Positions 44,989-54,691 are shown, numbered from the stretch's first letter. The stretch is 64,000 nucleotides of DNA from an uncultured Pseudomonadales bacterium (GCA_943789485.1 CALSUH010000001.1:1-64000); one strand, 5' to 3'. The notes: generated from the letters alone by a model not told the origin. Program-made: numbers and translations.

Positions 44989-45054
44989 GAATTGTACCGA
45001 GTTTATTGGTGAGACGACACCATCGCGAATACCCCACCCTACTGGCAATCGCAG

Positions 45055-46341
45055 TTACGCTGCGGCCTTGGATCGCGATGATCTCCATTTACCGTTAGAC
45101 GAACCTGTGTTGGCCGGCTTTCCAGCAGCGCCCTGTCTACGACGAGGTCGCTGATTGTTAGCAGGCCGTCTGTTGGGTTCGCTATTCTTGCTAGCAGGAG
45201 CTGGATTAGCCAAGGCAAATGAGTACTCTTCGCTATCTCCCCTTGGAACAGCAAATTTTATCAAGCGCTCGATGTCACGCAGCTGCTTGCTCTCTTCACC
45301 GCTGACCAGAGAAATCGCCAATCCAGTAGCTCCCGCTCTACCAGTTCGGCCGATGCGATGCACATAATCTTCAGGCACATGCGGAAGATCGAAGTTAATC
45401 ACCCGCGCGAGTTGCTCAATATCGATTCCGCGAGCTGCAATATCTGTTGCTACCAAGACCTGCACTCCACCCTGCTTGAAGTCATGGAGAGCTTTAGTTC
45501 GCTGCGCCTGTGACTTATTGCCGTGGATAGCTGCAGCTTTGATGTTTTCTTTGATTAGTTTTTTGGCTAAGTTGTTTGCACCGTGCTTTGTACGACTAAA
45601 CACCAATGTCTGATCATTGCTCGCTAGCATCATTTCGATTAGCAGGTTCGGCTTACTGGCTTTGTCTACGTAATACATCTTCTGCGAAATAGCTTCGACT
45701 GTAGAATTCCGCGGAGCGACATCAATCTCTACAGGCTTGTTGCAGATCGTCTTCGCTAGGACTCGAATTTCATCGGAGAATGTCGCAGAGAACATCAGGT
45801 TCTGCCGCTGCTTCGGAAGTAGCGCCATTATTTTCTTGATATCACGAATAAAACCCATATCCAACATTCGATCCGCTTCGTCGAGAATCAGCACTTCGAC
45901 ATCCCGGAAGTCGATGCATTTCTGCTGATACAAATCCAATAATCTACCGGGTGTAGCAACTAGGATGTCGAGGCCACGATTCAGTGTCTTCTTCTGCGGA
46001 TTAATATTCACTCCACCGAAGACTACGCCATATCTAAGGTTCTCTTGCGCGCCATAGGTTTGAATGCTGTCTTCAATTTGAGCCGCTAATTCTCGAGTCG
46101 GTGTCAGGATTAAGGCGCGAAAGCTATTTCTAGTTCGATTGGGACGTCCGCTTATCAATTGCAATAAGGGCAATGTGAATCCGGCGGTCTTTCCCGTGCC
46201 AGTCTGTGCAGCAGCCATTACATCACGACCAGCTAGAATCTCAGGGATAGCACGTTCTTGAATTGGTGTTGGCGATGTGTAGCCAGTTTGTTCTACTGCT
46301 TGCAGCAGTGTGTCGGTTAGTCCGAGAGTGTTAAATGTCAT
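45055..46341 (-). CDS. rhlE: DEAD-box RNA helicase RhlE
   Basis: 428 residues. All helicase motifs are visible: Q motif [14 protein letters not shown], Walker [55 protein letters not shown] and [10 protein letters not shown]. The basic C-terminal tail ([14 protein letters not shown]...KWRSSRSK) is typical of RhlE. Unwinds RNA in ribosome assembly and mRNA decay. Preceded by a 470-base region without genes that may be a long leader. Confidence 0.93.
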   Translation of the reverse strand: MTFNTLGLTDTLLQAVEQTGYTSPTPIQERAIPEILAGRDVMAAAQTGTGKTAGFTLPLLQLISGRPNRTRNSFRALILTPTRELAAQIEDSIQTYGAQENLRYGVVFGGVNINPQKKTLNRGLDILVATPGRLLDLYQQKCIDFRDVEVLILDEADRMLDMGFIRDIKKIMALLPKQRQNLMFSATFSDEIRVLAKTICNKPVEIDVAPRNSTVEAISQKMYYVDKASKPNLLIEMMLASNDQTLVFSRTKHGANNLAKKLIKENIKAAAIHGNKSQAQRTKALHDFKQGGVQVLVATDIAARGIDIEQLARVINFDLPHVPEDYVHRIGRTGRAGATGLAISLVSGEESKQLRDIERLIKFAVPRGDSEEYSFALANPAPASKNSEPNRRPANNQRPRRRQGAAGKPANTGSSNGKWRSSRSKAAA

Positions 46342-46811
46342 TCAAATTCTCTTAGTTAGTAAGTATGCCGAAGCATTTTATTTGTTCGAAACGAAAACGT
46401 ATTGCCTACTCCACAAAAGGAGGAAGCACGACGACTTCTCGTTATGATTTTCCGAACTTTAAACTGTTTTAATGAGTTCTATTGCACGGATGTGCATTCG
46501 ATAGCTAGTTCGTAGTTTCTCGCGACTTGACTGCGAGTAACTAGAAATGAGGTGGCGACTTGTTATTCGGGCCGGATCGAAGATCGATTCGCTGAATAGA
46601 AGTCTGCAGACTGCGATTTTTACGCAGTAAGGTGACCTTATCTAAGTATGATGCACCGTCTAGATATTGCTGGAACAGGCCTGAGCGCTGCCTAGCCCTG
46701 TCTAAACGTGGCGGCACATAGCACAAATCGGAGGGAAGTATCGCTTTTTATTTTTAATTCAGGGGGATACAGGCTCTCACCAAGCCACTGCTCGCATCCT
46801 AGTCACAAGAC
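46342..46811. other. Gene-free region upstream of rhlE
   Basis: About 470 bases between rhlE and the SDR gene, both leftward. A 61-codon frame at 46541-46726 has no ribosome site or recognisable similarity and is not accepted. The part near rhlE is AT-rich and may be a long 5' leader, as cold-induced helicase mRNAs often have; I see no riboswitch or tRNA. Confidence 0.6.
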
Positions 46812-47591
46812 TTAGTAGAGAAAAAACCCACCATCTATCAGCAGACTATCCCCGGTGTGATAACTGCTAGCATCGCTCATTAAATAAGCGGCAATACCCC
46901 CAAAATCCGATTTATCGCCCCAACGACGCGCTGGAATCCGTGGCAAAATAGCATTAGCAAATTTCTCATTGGCATAATTGTCTGTCGTCATCGCGGTTTC
47001 GATGTGGCCCGGCAATATCGAGTTGGCGGTCACTCCCCACCGCGCGTACTCGACAGCCAATGCCTGCATCATCGAGATCACGGCTCCCTTGCTAGCCCCA
47101 TAGGCTTCCACTCGCGCCATGCCCATCAACGCACCTAGAGATGAGGTGCCAATAAGACGACCACCCGGATCTCCAGCTTCGGCTCGCTGTTTCATATGCT
47201 TGGCAGCGCAGCGCAGCGTGTAGAACAGGCCATCTAGATTCACATCCATAACATGGCGCCAATCTTCGGTAGAAAATTCTTCAAAGCGACCCGATCGAGC
47301 GACCCCGGCATTGGCGAAACAACCATCAACTCGTCCAAATACCTCTAGAGTCTCGGCGAAAGATTCCTCGACTGACGCCTCAACCGACACATCACAAACA
47401 ATAGCATGAACCTTAGTACCGAATTCTTCGAGTTGCTCTCCAGCAGCGGCGTTCTTCTCGGTATCGCGTCCCCAGATGCAAACATCTGCACCCTGCTTCG
47501 CAACACCTTCAGCAAAACCTAGACCAATACCGCTATTACCGCCGGTAATTAGCGCCACCTTGCCAGTTAGATCAAATAAATTTTTAGCCAT
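46812..47591 (-). CDS. SDR family oxidoreductase
   Basis: 259 residues. TGxxxGIG loop as ALITGGNSGIGLGFAEG, NAG in CFANAGVARSG, Ser in LIGTSSLGALMG and the catalytic Tyr-Lys in VEAYGASKGAVISM. Resembles gluconate 5-dehydrogenase/3-ketoacyl reductase-type SDRs; substrate unknown. Shares direction with ubiX, 21 bases upstream, so the two could be transcribed together. Confidence 0.9.
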   Translation of the reverse strand: MAKNLFDLTGKVALITGGNSGIGLGFAEGVAKQGADVCIWGRDTEKNAAAGEQLEEFGTKVHAIVCDVSVEASVEESFAETLEVFGRVDGCFANAGVARSGRFEEFSTEDWRHVMDVNLDGLFYTLRCAAKHMKQRAEAGDPGGRLIGTSSLGALMGMARVEAYGASKGAVISMMQALAVEYARWGVTANSILPGHIETAMTTDNYANEKFANAILPRIPARRWGDKSDFGGIAAYLMSDASSYHTGDSLLIDGGFFLY

Positions 47592-47612
47592 TTCTTATGC
47601 TCTCTTAAGGCC

Positions 47613-48218
47613 TTAGCCTTGTGTACCCTGCCAGCGCTTAACTAGGCCAGTGTCTATGTCAAAAAGATCTAGCACTCGGCCTACATGATGATCCACAAGG
47701 TCATCAACCGACTGCGCTTTTATATAGTGTGCTGGCATTGGAGGCGCCAGTATTGCGCCATTCTGGCTCGCACGAAGGAGCAATTCGCAGTGCCCAGTGT
47801 GCAATGGTGTTTCTCTTGGCACCAAGACCAGCCGCCTGCGCTCTTTCAACATCACATCGGCGGCGCGCACTAGAAGAGAGTCTGCGTAACAATTCGCGAC
47901 TGCTGACAGTGTCTTTATAGAGCATGGAGCAATGATCATTCCGTCTGAGCGAAATGAACCGCTGGCAATCGTGGCGCCTATATCTTTGTTCGAATGCACC
48001 TGATCGGCCAACGCCTGTACATCCTTGGACGAAAATTCGGTTTCAACAGCGATATTTAGCTTGGCCGAATCCGACATGATCAGGTGTGTCTCAATGCTCG
48101 ACTCTTGCTGCAAAACTTGCAGCAGCCGTACCCCATAGATAGCGCCGCTAGCTCCAGACATTCCAATTATCAACCGCACGCGTTTCACCTGTTCCAATTC
48201 GGGCTTCGAATGTTGCAT
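47613..48218 (-). CDS. ubiX: Flavin prenyltransferase UbiX
   Basis: 201 residues from the ATG at 48218; the frame is open to 48365 but conserved sequence begins at RLIIGMSGASGAIYGVRLL. Further motifs: MIIAPCSIKTLSAVANCYAD, RRRLVLVPRETPLHT and GAILAPPMPAHY. Makes prenylated FMN, the cofactor of UbiD in ubiquinone synthesis (and of related decarboxylases). Divergent from the PPi-phosphofructokinase gene; the 117 bases between them hold both promoters. Confidence 0.94.
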   Translation of the reverse strand: MQHSKPELEQVKRVRLIIGMSGASGAIYGVRLLQVLQQESSIETHLIMSDSAKLNIAVETEFSSKDVQALADQVHSNKDIGATIASGSFRSDGMIIAPCSIKTLSAVANCYADSLLVRAADVMLKERRRLVLVPRETPLHTGHCELLLRASQNGAILAPPMPAHYIKAQSVDDLVDHHVGRVLDLFDIDTGLVKRWQGTQG

Positions 48219-48335
48219 CAATCTATGAGAGCTGGCAAGTAATTGAAGTACTATCTCACAGCTTGTAAACTCCCTCTTCCTAATACGCCGGTAACTACTG
48301 GCGCCTCCACCGGATATAACAAGCGAACATACTCT

Positions 48336-49598
48336 ATGAGCAAAGCTAACCTTTTCTACGCACAATCGGGCGGGGTCACCAGTGTTATCAACGCTAGCGC
48401 CTGCGGCGTTATCGAGACTGCGCGAAAAAACAAAGACAAGATAGGAAAGGTATATGCAGGACTTAATGGCATCGTCGGCGCCCTGAGGGAAGATCTCATC
48501 GACACCAGCAAAGAATCTAAGCAGGCGATTGCTGCACTTCGCTCAACCCCTGCAGGCGCATTTGGCTCTTGCCGCTACAAGCTAAAATCCTATGCCGAGA
48601 ACAAACGTGAATACGAGCGCCTTATGGAGGTGTTTGTCGCTCACAATATTCGTTATTTCCTCTACAACGGTGGCGGCGATTCGCAGGACACTGCCAACAA
48701 GATATCTCAGCTCAGCGCCGTAAAGGGCTTCCCAATTACCTGCATCGGCGTACCGAAAACCGTCGATAACGATTTACCACTAACAGACAATTCTCCGGGA
48801 TTCGGATCGGTGGCGAAATACGTCGCCGTTTCTATCCGCGAAGCAGGCCTCGATGTCGCGTCAATGTGTGACTCTTCAACGAAGGTCTTTGTCATGGAAG
48901 TGATGGGTCGTCATGCGGGCTGGATCGCAGGTGCAGCCGGTTTAGCGACAGAACAGACAGGCGACGCGCCACATATAATTCTTTTCCCAGAGATTGCCTT
49001 TAACAAAGAAAAGTTCCTGCGCAAAGTAAAATCGAGTGTAAAAAAATACGGCTACTGCGCCATCGTGGTTTCAGAGGGCGCTCAGAACAAAGATGGGTCG
49101 TTTCTAGCGGATGCTGGCGGGACGGATGCTTTTGGACATGTGCAACTCGGCGGTGTCGCACCCTTCGTCGCAAAGATGATTAAGGATGAGCTTGGCTACA
49201 AATACCACTGGGCAGTGGCCGATTACCTGCAACGTGCAGCGCGACACATCGCCTCTGCAACCGATGTAGATCAGGCCTATGCTGTTGGCAAAGCAGCCGT
49301 TGAGTTTGCATTGGCCGGCAAGAACGCCGTGATGCCCGCGATCGTTCGCGGCAAGGGAAAACGGTATAGCTGGAAAATTGGTGAGGCAAAACTATCCGCA
49401 GTCGCTAATGTAGAAAAAATGATGCCGAGAAACTTCATTTCCCGTGACGGCTTTCATATCACCGATGCTGCGCGCGAGTATCTCTCGCCGCTGATTCAAG
49501 GTGAGGACTACCCCGTGTACAAGAACGGCATCCCGCAGTATGCAAGACTGAAAAAACAGCTCGAAAAGAAGAAGCTACGCAAGTGGAAAGCGAGCTAA
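48336..49598 (+). CDS. pfp: Pyrophosphate-dependent 6-phosphofructokinase
   Basis: 420 residues from the ATG at 48336 at the conserved start NLFYAQSGGVTSVINASA. Phosphofructokinase motifs: YNGGGDSQDTANKI, VPKTVDNDLPLTDNSPGFG, MGRHAGWIAGAAGLA and VSEGAQNKDG. The GGGDSQDT form (Asp in place of the Gly of ATP-type GGDGS) marks the PPi-using class, making the step reversible. Long form of about 420 residues, as in aquatic proteobacteria. Cytoplasmic; glycolysis and gluconeogenesis. Confidence 0.92.
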   Translation: MSKANLFYAQSGGVTSVINASACGVIETARKNKDKIGKVYAGLNGIVGALREDLIDTSKESKQAIAALRSTPAGAFGSCRYKLKSYAENKREYERLMEVFVAHNIRYFLYNGGGDSQDTANKISQLSAVKGFPITCIGVPKTVDNDLPLTDNSPGFGSVAKYVAVSIREAGLDVASMCDSSTKVFVMEVMGRHAGWIAGAAGLATEQTGDAPHIILFPEIAFNKEKFLRKVKSSVKKYGYCAIVVSEGAQNKDGSFLADAGGTDAFGHVQLGGVAPFVAKMIKDELGYKYHWAVADYLQRAARHIASATDVDQAYAVGKAAVEFALAGKNAVMPAIVRGKGKRYSWKIGEAKLSAVANVEKMMPRNFISRDGFHITDAAREYLSPLIQGEDYPVYKNGIPQYARLKKQLEKKKLRKWKAS

Positions 49599-49624
49599 GA
49601 CAGCTCGCGCACGGAAGACTTTAG

Positions 49625-49660
49625 CTAATCGCCTAAGTACCTAAGTACCTAAGTGATTAG
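49625..49660. repeat. 8-bp tandem repeat within an inverted repeat between convergent genes
   Basis: CCTAAGTA occurs three times in tandem (49632-49654, last copy partial), flanked by CTAATC (49625) and GATTAG (49655). It occupies most of the 58-base space between the convergent pfp and pdxH genes, so it may act as a shared terminator hairpin, but there is no T-tract. Confidence 0.6.
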
Positions 49661-50296
49661 GGTGCGAGCCTATCGATGGACCAACTCGCGTCAGCCGCTT
49701 GAAGATAGCGAAAGCGGTCATGTAAGCGATTCGCGCCACCCTGCCAGAATTCGATTTCCTTCGGCTCAACCCGATAGCCGCCCCAGAAGTCCGGAAGCGG
49801 AATCTCACCATTACTAAATTTCTGTTTCAAACTCTCAAATTGATTGAGAAGAAATGACCGCGACGTCAAAACCCGACTCTGTTGCGAAGCTATTGCAGCA
49901 ATCTGACTTTCCATAGGTCGGCTCGCGAAGTACTTGAGCGACTCTGCAGTACTCACTTTGACAACCTCACCGCAGACCTTTACCTGTCGTTCGATAGCAT
50001 GCCAAGGAAAATGCAGGCTTATCTTAGGATTTGTAGCCAACTCATCAGCCTTACGGCTACCGTAGTTTGTATAAAAACCAAAGCCGCTGTCATCGAAGTG
50101 TTTAAGCAATACGATGCGCTGACTAGGCTGACCGTCCGCCGCCACAGTAGCGATAGTCATTGCCGTGGGGTCAACAACCCCTAGCTCTATGGCCTGTTGC
50201 ATCCATAGCGAGAACTGATCAATACGGGTCTCGCGCAAGCTCATCGCGACATAGCCCGCCTTGCAGGTACTCGCGGCGAAGTGAATCAAGGTTCAT
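49657..50296 (-). CDS. pdxH: Pyridoxamine 5'-phosphate oxidase, one-base frameshift near the start
   Basis: The full family N-terminus [20 protein letters not shown] starts at the ATG at 50296 and stops at a TGA after ARDPY. The rest continues one frame over from [12 protein letters not shown] ([51 protein letters not shown]). Deleting one base at 50224 joins both parts as RDPIDQF, the expected sequence. PdxH oxidises PNP and PMP to pyridoxal phosphate with FMN. An assembly error is more likely than loss of an important gene, because the rest is perfectly conserved. Another vitamin B6 gene, pdxJ, lies at 58771. Confidence 0.85.
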
Positions 50297-50368
50297 GTTG
50301 AAGTCCAAAACGTTGCTTCCGGGCGTAAGGCGCGGAATAAATTAAATCGGCGATGCCTTCCCGGCGGA

Positions 50369-50991
50369 CTACCTAACGAAATCGCCGAAGTGCCAAAGCT
50401 GCTGCCGCGGCGAGCCCGTAACGTAATAATAGGTTCCGTGGCCGTGCTTCTCATTGGCAAAAAATCTACCAACGTACTTCTGTCCACCTGACCAGCGATA
50501 GGTACCCTCTCCGTGATAGAAATCGTCGAGAAATGTACCGCTATAATTTTCGAGATTCTCTTTCATCCAAAACTCGCTATGTTCATTCTCACGCCACCGG
50601 TCTAATCCAATGAAGTAAGAACCCTGACCATTGCGCTCGCCGTCTCTCCACTGACCGATATACAGCTTCCCGTTTCCATTCCAATAAGTGCCGCGGCCGG
50701 AGCGAATGCCCGTATCATAATTGCCGTCATAGATAGCTTTAGCGACGAACGAGATAGGAATTTCGAGACGGCCTTTGCCGTGAAACTCGCCACCCCTAAA
50801 ATTTCCTAAATACTCACCCTTTCCCCCATTGGGTGGTGAGTTCCATCCGACCTCTGCCCTCGGTGCAATCGCCTAGAACGCATTCTTCGGCAGTCACCCC
50901 CCGCGAGAGATTGCGCGGTGATAGAGGCCGAAGAAAGCAAAAAAACTAGGCCTGCTGCCAGCTGGAAAAGCGGGGATCGTCTAATATTCAT
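50369..50991 (-). pseudogene. Secreted MORN-repeat protein with two frame breaks in G runs
   Basis: Combined reading from the ATG at 50991: signal peptide (LFQLAAGLVFLLSSASITAQ), then at least five MORN units (GEYLGNFRGGEFHGKGRLEI, YDGNYDTGIRSGRGTYWNG, YIGQWRDGERNGQGSYF, YSGTFLDDFYHGEGTYRW and YVGRFFANEKHGHGTYYY). The frame breaks lie in GGGGGG at about 50899 and in GGGGG at about 50824; removing one G from each restores QSLAGVTAEEC and QWGKGEYLG. MORN proteins bind membranes or act as scaffolds; this one would be exported. Homopolymer errors are the likely cause of the breaks. Confidence 0.8.
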
Positions 50992-51108
50992 AGAAATAAC
51001 CACTGATTACGGCTCAATTTTCAGATACATGCGTTGCCGACAATTATAACGCTTCGCCGGCTGCGCTCAAGCATTCACCCACATTGGCTAAGGACACGAA
51101 ATCTAGGG

Positions 51109-53385
51109 CTAAACGACCCTGCGTAGCACATTGAGAGGGCTGGTACTCACGACCTCTCGAGTAGAGTTCATGCCCAAAGCAGCGATAAGCACCGTACCTA
51201 TTAGGGGCCCAGCTACCCATACCCAGTAGTGCATATTGAATTCCTGCTCAAACACCTCCTCCTGGAGATAGTAGAGACTTGCCTCCGCGCCGACTGTTGC
51301 GATGATGCCCGCTAACGCACCAATACTCGCAAATTCTATCAAGAGACTAGTAAGAATAAGCCTCTTCCCGGCACCTAGTGTGCGTAGTATCGCGTTCTCA
51401 TGAAAACGCTCATCGAGTGTTGCGTTAACACAGGCCAGCAATACAAGCGCTCCACACACAAGCACTAGCACCGAAATCAATTCAATGGCCGATGTTACCT
51501 GAGCGATAATGTTCTGCACCTGTTCAATCAGCGCATCTATTTCTATAACAACCATCGTAGGGAATAGCCTAACCAAATCATTGAGCAGTATTTTTTGGTC
51601 TCTCTCCATCAATGCCGTCGATAAGAACGTCGCACCTAAGTGATTTATTGTCCCCGGCGAAAAAATGATAAAAAAGTTCGGCTGCATATTGTCCCAGCGC
51701 ACGCTACGAAAACTACTCACTTCAGCAAAAACAGTTTGCTGATTAATCTCGAACTCAACCCTATCCCCGATTTCAATATCCAGCCAGCCAGCATAATCAT
51801 CTTCGATAGACACATAGCCTGCATCGACAGCCTCTCCCCACCAGGCACCGTCGGTAACTAAATTATCCGGCGGCAAATCATCGGCCCAGGTAACTTGGCG
51901 ACGGCCTAGCCGGCCTCGGACCTGTCCTTCTTCCTGTTCTTGGGCCTCTGCGCTATTCCCCGTAGCGGCATCGAGTTCGCTGCGTGCTTGATCGTAGCGA
52001 CTGCCTTCTTCCTCGGATTGGCCGCCCTCAGTAATGCTACTGCGCTCTTCCTCAGCACCGAGTTCTTCCTCCGGTTCGGGTATCTCACCATTTACCGAAA
52101 TGACCCTGGCGCTGATTAGAGGGTAGAACGCATTACTATCGACTCCGTTCTCGGCAAAGAAGCTCTCGATCCCATCGATTTGGGATTCGGTAATGTTCAT
52201 CATGAAATGGTTTGGCGTATTCTCGGGAAGCTGCCCCTGCCAGTCATCAATTAGATCCGTGCGCAACAAGGTCAGAATTAACAGCGACATGATTGTCACG
52301 GAAAACACCATCACCTGCAGTACATTCTGTTTGCGTCGCCGCCTGGCCGCTGTCATAGCCAACTTCCAAGCGCTACCTGCCTTCATGCCAATCGATCCAC
52401 TAGTGCGAAGCAATATATAAGAAAGTACCGAGAGGAACAGCGCGATAGCCGCAACTGCTGTCACCAGGACCGTCGTAAGTACCAGAGACTGGCTATACCA
52501 ATACACAAGGAAGATAGCGCCTAAAATGCCGAAGACATAGGGCACGCTGGCACCAAATTCCTGCTGATCGAGATCTTTGCGCAATACACGCAGTGGTGGC
52601 GTAGCACGCAGCGCCATCAAAGGTGGCAATGCAAATGAGAGCAGACATATAACAGCGGTTAGTGAACCGATAACGAATGGTTCGAGTCCTGCAGAAGGGA
52701 GCTCTACCGTGATCACTGCCTGCAAAAGACGCAAAATTACATGGTGTACCAACCAACCAAGAAAACAGCCAACAACGATAGAAATGAAAACCAGAACAGA
52801 TTGTATGGCTAAATAGATTATGCCGATCTCGTTTGAAGTACAGCCAAAAGTCTTCAGAATCGCCACATAGTCATAATGTCGCTCGGCGTAGCGCTTGGCG
52901 GTAAGTGCTATTGCCACCCCAGCAAGAAGCACTGCAAACAATGAGCCTAGAAGAAGGAAGCTCTCCGCCTTGTTCAGCGCGTCACTAATCTCTTCGCTCT
53001 CGTCGCGCACATCTCGAATTCGGTATTCACCCGGGTATTCCTCGGAGATCCATTCGGAAAACGCTTCGAGAGTTTCTAACTCTTCGCCAGCAAATAGGGC
53101 GCGATAAGCAACTCGACTGCCGAGCTGCACTACATTGGTCTGCGCCACGTCATCCATGCTTAACATAAGACGCGGGCCTGCATTGTCAAGCATACCGGCC
53201 TGCTGTCGATCCGGCTCGGCGATAATGATCTTGCTGACAGTCAATTCTGCCTCGCCAACGAACACAGAGTCCCCCACATCGATGTCTAGTGCAGACAGTG
53301 CTCTAGACTCTAACCATACTTCGCCTGGTGGTGGGCCACTCACAATTGGAAATCCACGAATAAAAGGTTCGTCAGCGATGATCAC
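51109..53385 (-). CDS. ABC transporter permease, YbbP/FtsX-like (main reading frame)
   Basis: 758 residues shown in one open frame, lacking the usual first part of the family (about 830 residues). Two FtsX domains: the first around LLLGSLFAVLLAGVAIALTA, RHYDYVAILKTFGC and SVLVFISIVVGCFLGWLV; the second around ELISVLVLVCGALVLLACV, NAILRTLGAGKRLILTSLL. Between them an unusual acidic insert, EEELGAEEERSSITEGGQSEEEG, shown here in pieces (EPEEELGAEEERSSI, TEGGQSEEEG). Inner-membrane permease of the YbbA-YbbP system, adjacent to tesA as in many gammaproteobacteria. The missing N-terminus is present but shattered in 53386-53784. Confidence 0.85.
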   Translation of the reverse strand: MIIADEPFIRGFPIVSGPPPGEVWLESRALSALDIDVGDSVFVGEAELTVSKIIIAEPDRQQAGMLDNAGPRLMLSMDDVAQTNVVQLGSRVAYRALFAGEELETLEAFSEWISEEYPGEYRIRDVRDESEEISDALNKAESFLLLGSLFAVLLAGVAIALTAKRYAERHYDYVAILKTFGCTSNEIGIIYLAIQSVLVFISIVVGCFLGWLVHHVILRLLQAVITVELPSAGLEPFVIGSLTAVICLLSFALPPLMALRATPPLRVLRKDLDQQEFGASVPYVFGILGAIFLVYWYSQSLVLTTVLVTAVAAIALFLSVLSYILLRTSGSIGMKAGSAWKLAMTAARRRRKQNVLQVMVFSVTIMSLLILTLLRTDLIDDWQGQLPENTPNHFMMNITESQIDGIESFFAENGVDSNAFYPLISARVISVNGEIPEPEEELGAEEERSSITEGGQSEEEGSRYDQARSELDAATGNSAEAQEQEEGQVRGRLGRRQVTWADDLPPDNLVTDGAWWGEAVDAGYVSIEDDYAGWLDIEIGDRVEFEINQQTVFAEVSSFRSVRWDNMQPNFFIIFSPGTINHLGATFLSTALMERDQKILLNDLVRLFPTMVVIEIDALIEQVQNIIAQVTSAIELISVLVLVCGALVLLACVNATLDERFHENAILRTLGAGKRLILTSLLIEFASIGALAGIIATVGAEASLYYLQEEVFEQEFNMHYWVWVAGPLIGTVLIAALGMNSTREVVSTSPLNVLRRVV

Positions 53386-53784
53386 TTCACCACCGCAGCG
53401 GGTAGTCAGAGCTCACCGCTTTAGCTGCGACTCAGCATATTGCCGGACTCGGAGAACGCCATCGAAGTGAATGAGAGAAACACGCGCAGTGCGCAGGCCC
53501 AGAGATTCGGCGTAGTCTAGAATAGCTTCCGGCGGAGGTTCACGGCTGAATCAGCACTCTGTCCGCTGCAAGAATGTTTGCGGATATCGAGTAGCCAGAG
53601 CCTTTTCTCAATCGGTCTGTGTAAAAAGCGCCTATGCCGGTAACCGAAGCTACTCTGCCATAACTAGGGCGATAAACAACAGACGAATCTCTCCGCCCCG
53701 CCAGTCGCGCCATAGCAAGCGCAAGGCCAGTCCGAAGAGGGTCGAGAATGTTTTGTTACCACCGCTCTGCTGCAGTCACTGCAT
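53386..53784 (-). pseudogene. Shattered N-terminal region of the YbbP-like permease gene
   Basis: Pieces that align in order with the family N-terminus appear in changing frames: FGLALRLLWRDWRGGEIRLL, VASVTGIGAFYTDRL, EKALATR, SANILAADRVL, PPEAILDYAESLGLRTARVS, FTSMAFSESGNML, AVSSDYPLR, GEVIIADEP. That needs about seven indels within 400 bases, while the following 2.3 kb are clean. The putative ATG overlaps the ybbA stop (TAATG) and is followed by TGA at codon 3. Either the assembly is poor here or the gene end was locally destroyed. Confidence 0.7.
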
Positions 53785-54485
53785 TAAACACTCGCTGCTT
53801 CCTCATCTCTAGCACTGGTCTTCTCATCGCTTACCATCTCACCAGCAACCAGCCTGACAATGCGATCACACTTCTGCGCGAGTCGCTCATCATGAGTTAC
53901 TAAAACTAGCGTAGTGGAAAACTCACGATTGAGATCGAATAGAAGTTCTACGATCTTCGCGCCGGTAGCCGTATCGAGATTTCCCGTAGGCTCATCGGCG
54001 AATAATATTCGCGCCTCGGTAGCGAAGGCACGAGCGATAGCTACGCGCTGTTGTTCACCCCCGGAAAGTTGATTTGGATAGTGGTGCCCGCGCTCGTCTA
54101 ACCCTACCCTAGCTAACAGGCGCTTGGCCTTCTCGTTGGCCTGAGCGTCGCCCTTCAATTCTATGGGCAACATCACGTTCTCCAAGGCAGTAAGACTGGG
54201 CAGAAGCTGGAAAGATTGAAAGACGAACCCGACGAGCTTACCGCGCAATATAGCGCGCTGCTCCTCATCCATAGCATTGAGGCTCTGCCCGTCCAATACC
54301 ACATCACCGGAAGTCGCCGTGTCGAGGCCGGCCATCAAGCCAAGCAGCGTCGACTTGCCCGAGCCGGAGGCGCCGACAATTGCTACGGCTTCTCCAGTAT
54401 CAATATTTAGGCTGACTGATTTCAGAATGGTCAGCAAACCCTCGCTGGTATCTACACTCTTAATTAAATTTTCGATTCGAATCAT
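53784..54485 (-). CDS. ybbA: ABC transporter ATP-binding protein YbbA
   Basis: 233 residues. Walker A VGASGSGKSTLLGLMAGLD, Q-loop VFQSFQLLPSLTALENVMLP, signature LSGGEQQRVAIARA and Walker B ILFADEPTGNLD, all of the LolD/MacB/YbbA subfamily. Divergent from tesA and followed by the YbbP-like permease, the conserved gammaproteobacterial arrangement. Energises export or remodelling at the inner membrane; the substrate is not known. Confidence 0.92.
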   Translation of the reverse strand: MIRIENLIKSVDTSEGLLTILKSVSLNIDTGEAVAIVGASGSGKSTLLGLMAGLDTATSGDVVLDGQSLNAMDEEQRAILRGKLVGFVFQSFQLLPSLTALENVMLPIELKGDAQANEKAKRLLARVGLDERGHHYPNQLSGGEQQRVAIARAFATEARILFADEPTGNLDTATGAKIVELLFDLNREFSTTLVLVTHDERLAQKCDRIVRLVAGEMVSDEKTSARDEEAASV

Positions 54486-54691
54486 GTACTCAAGGTCTCT
54501 TACAGATGCGTATTAGGCTGCGATTATAGTCCAATTTGACAGGCCAGTATGGATTGCAATGGGCATTCGTCTCTATAGAATATAAGCGTAAGCGATTTAC
54601 CTACGTTTTTACGCTAGGGAGGCCGTAATGGTTTACCATACTATGCCACCAAATATGCTTTTGATGCGATGAGACCCCTTTTAATTCGACC

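Noticed and set aside
44863..45048. Small open frame overlapping the direct repeats
   Set aside because: Its internal repetition (QFWAN/QIWAN) follows from the DNA repeats; no start support.
46541..46726. 61-codon open frame upstream of rhlE
   Set aside because: No ribosome site, no similarity and composition like non-coding sequence.
53770..53784. TGA as third codon of the YbbP-like gene as a further selenocysteine
   Set aside because: The position has no family Cys and lies in a region full of indels, so it gives no support for Sec.
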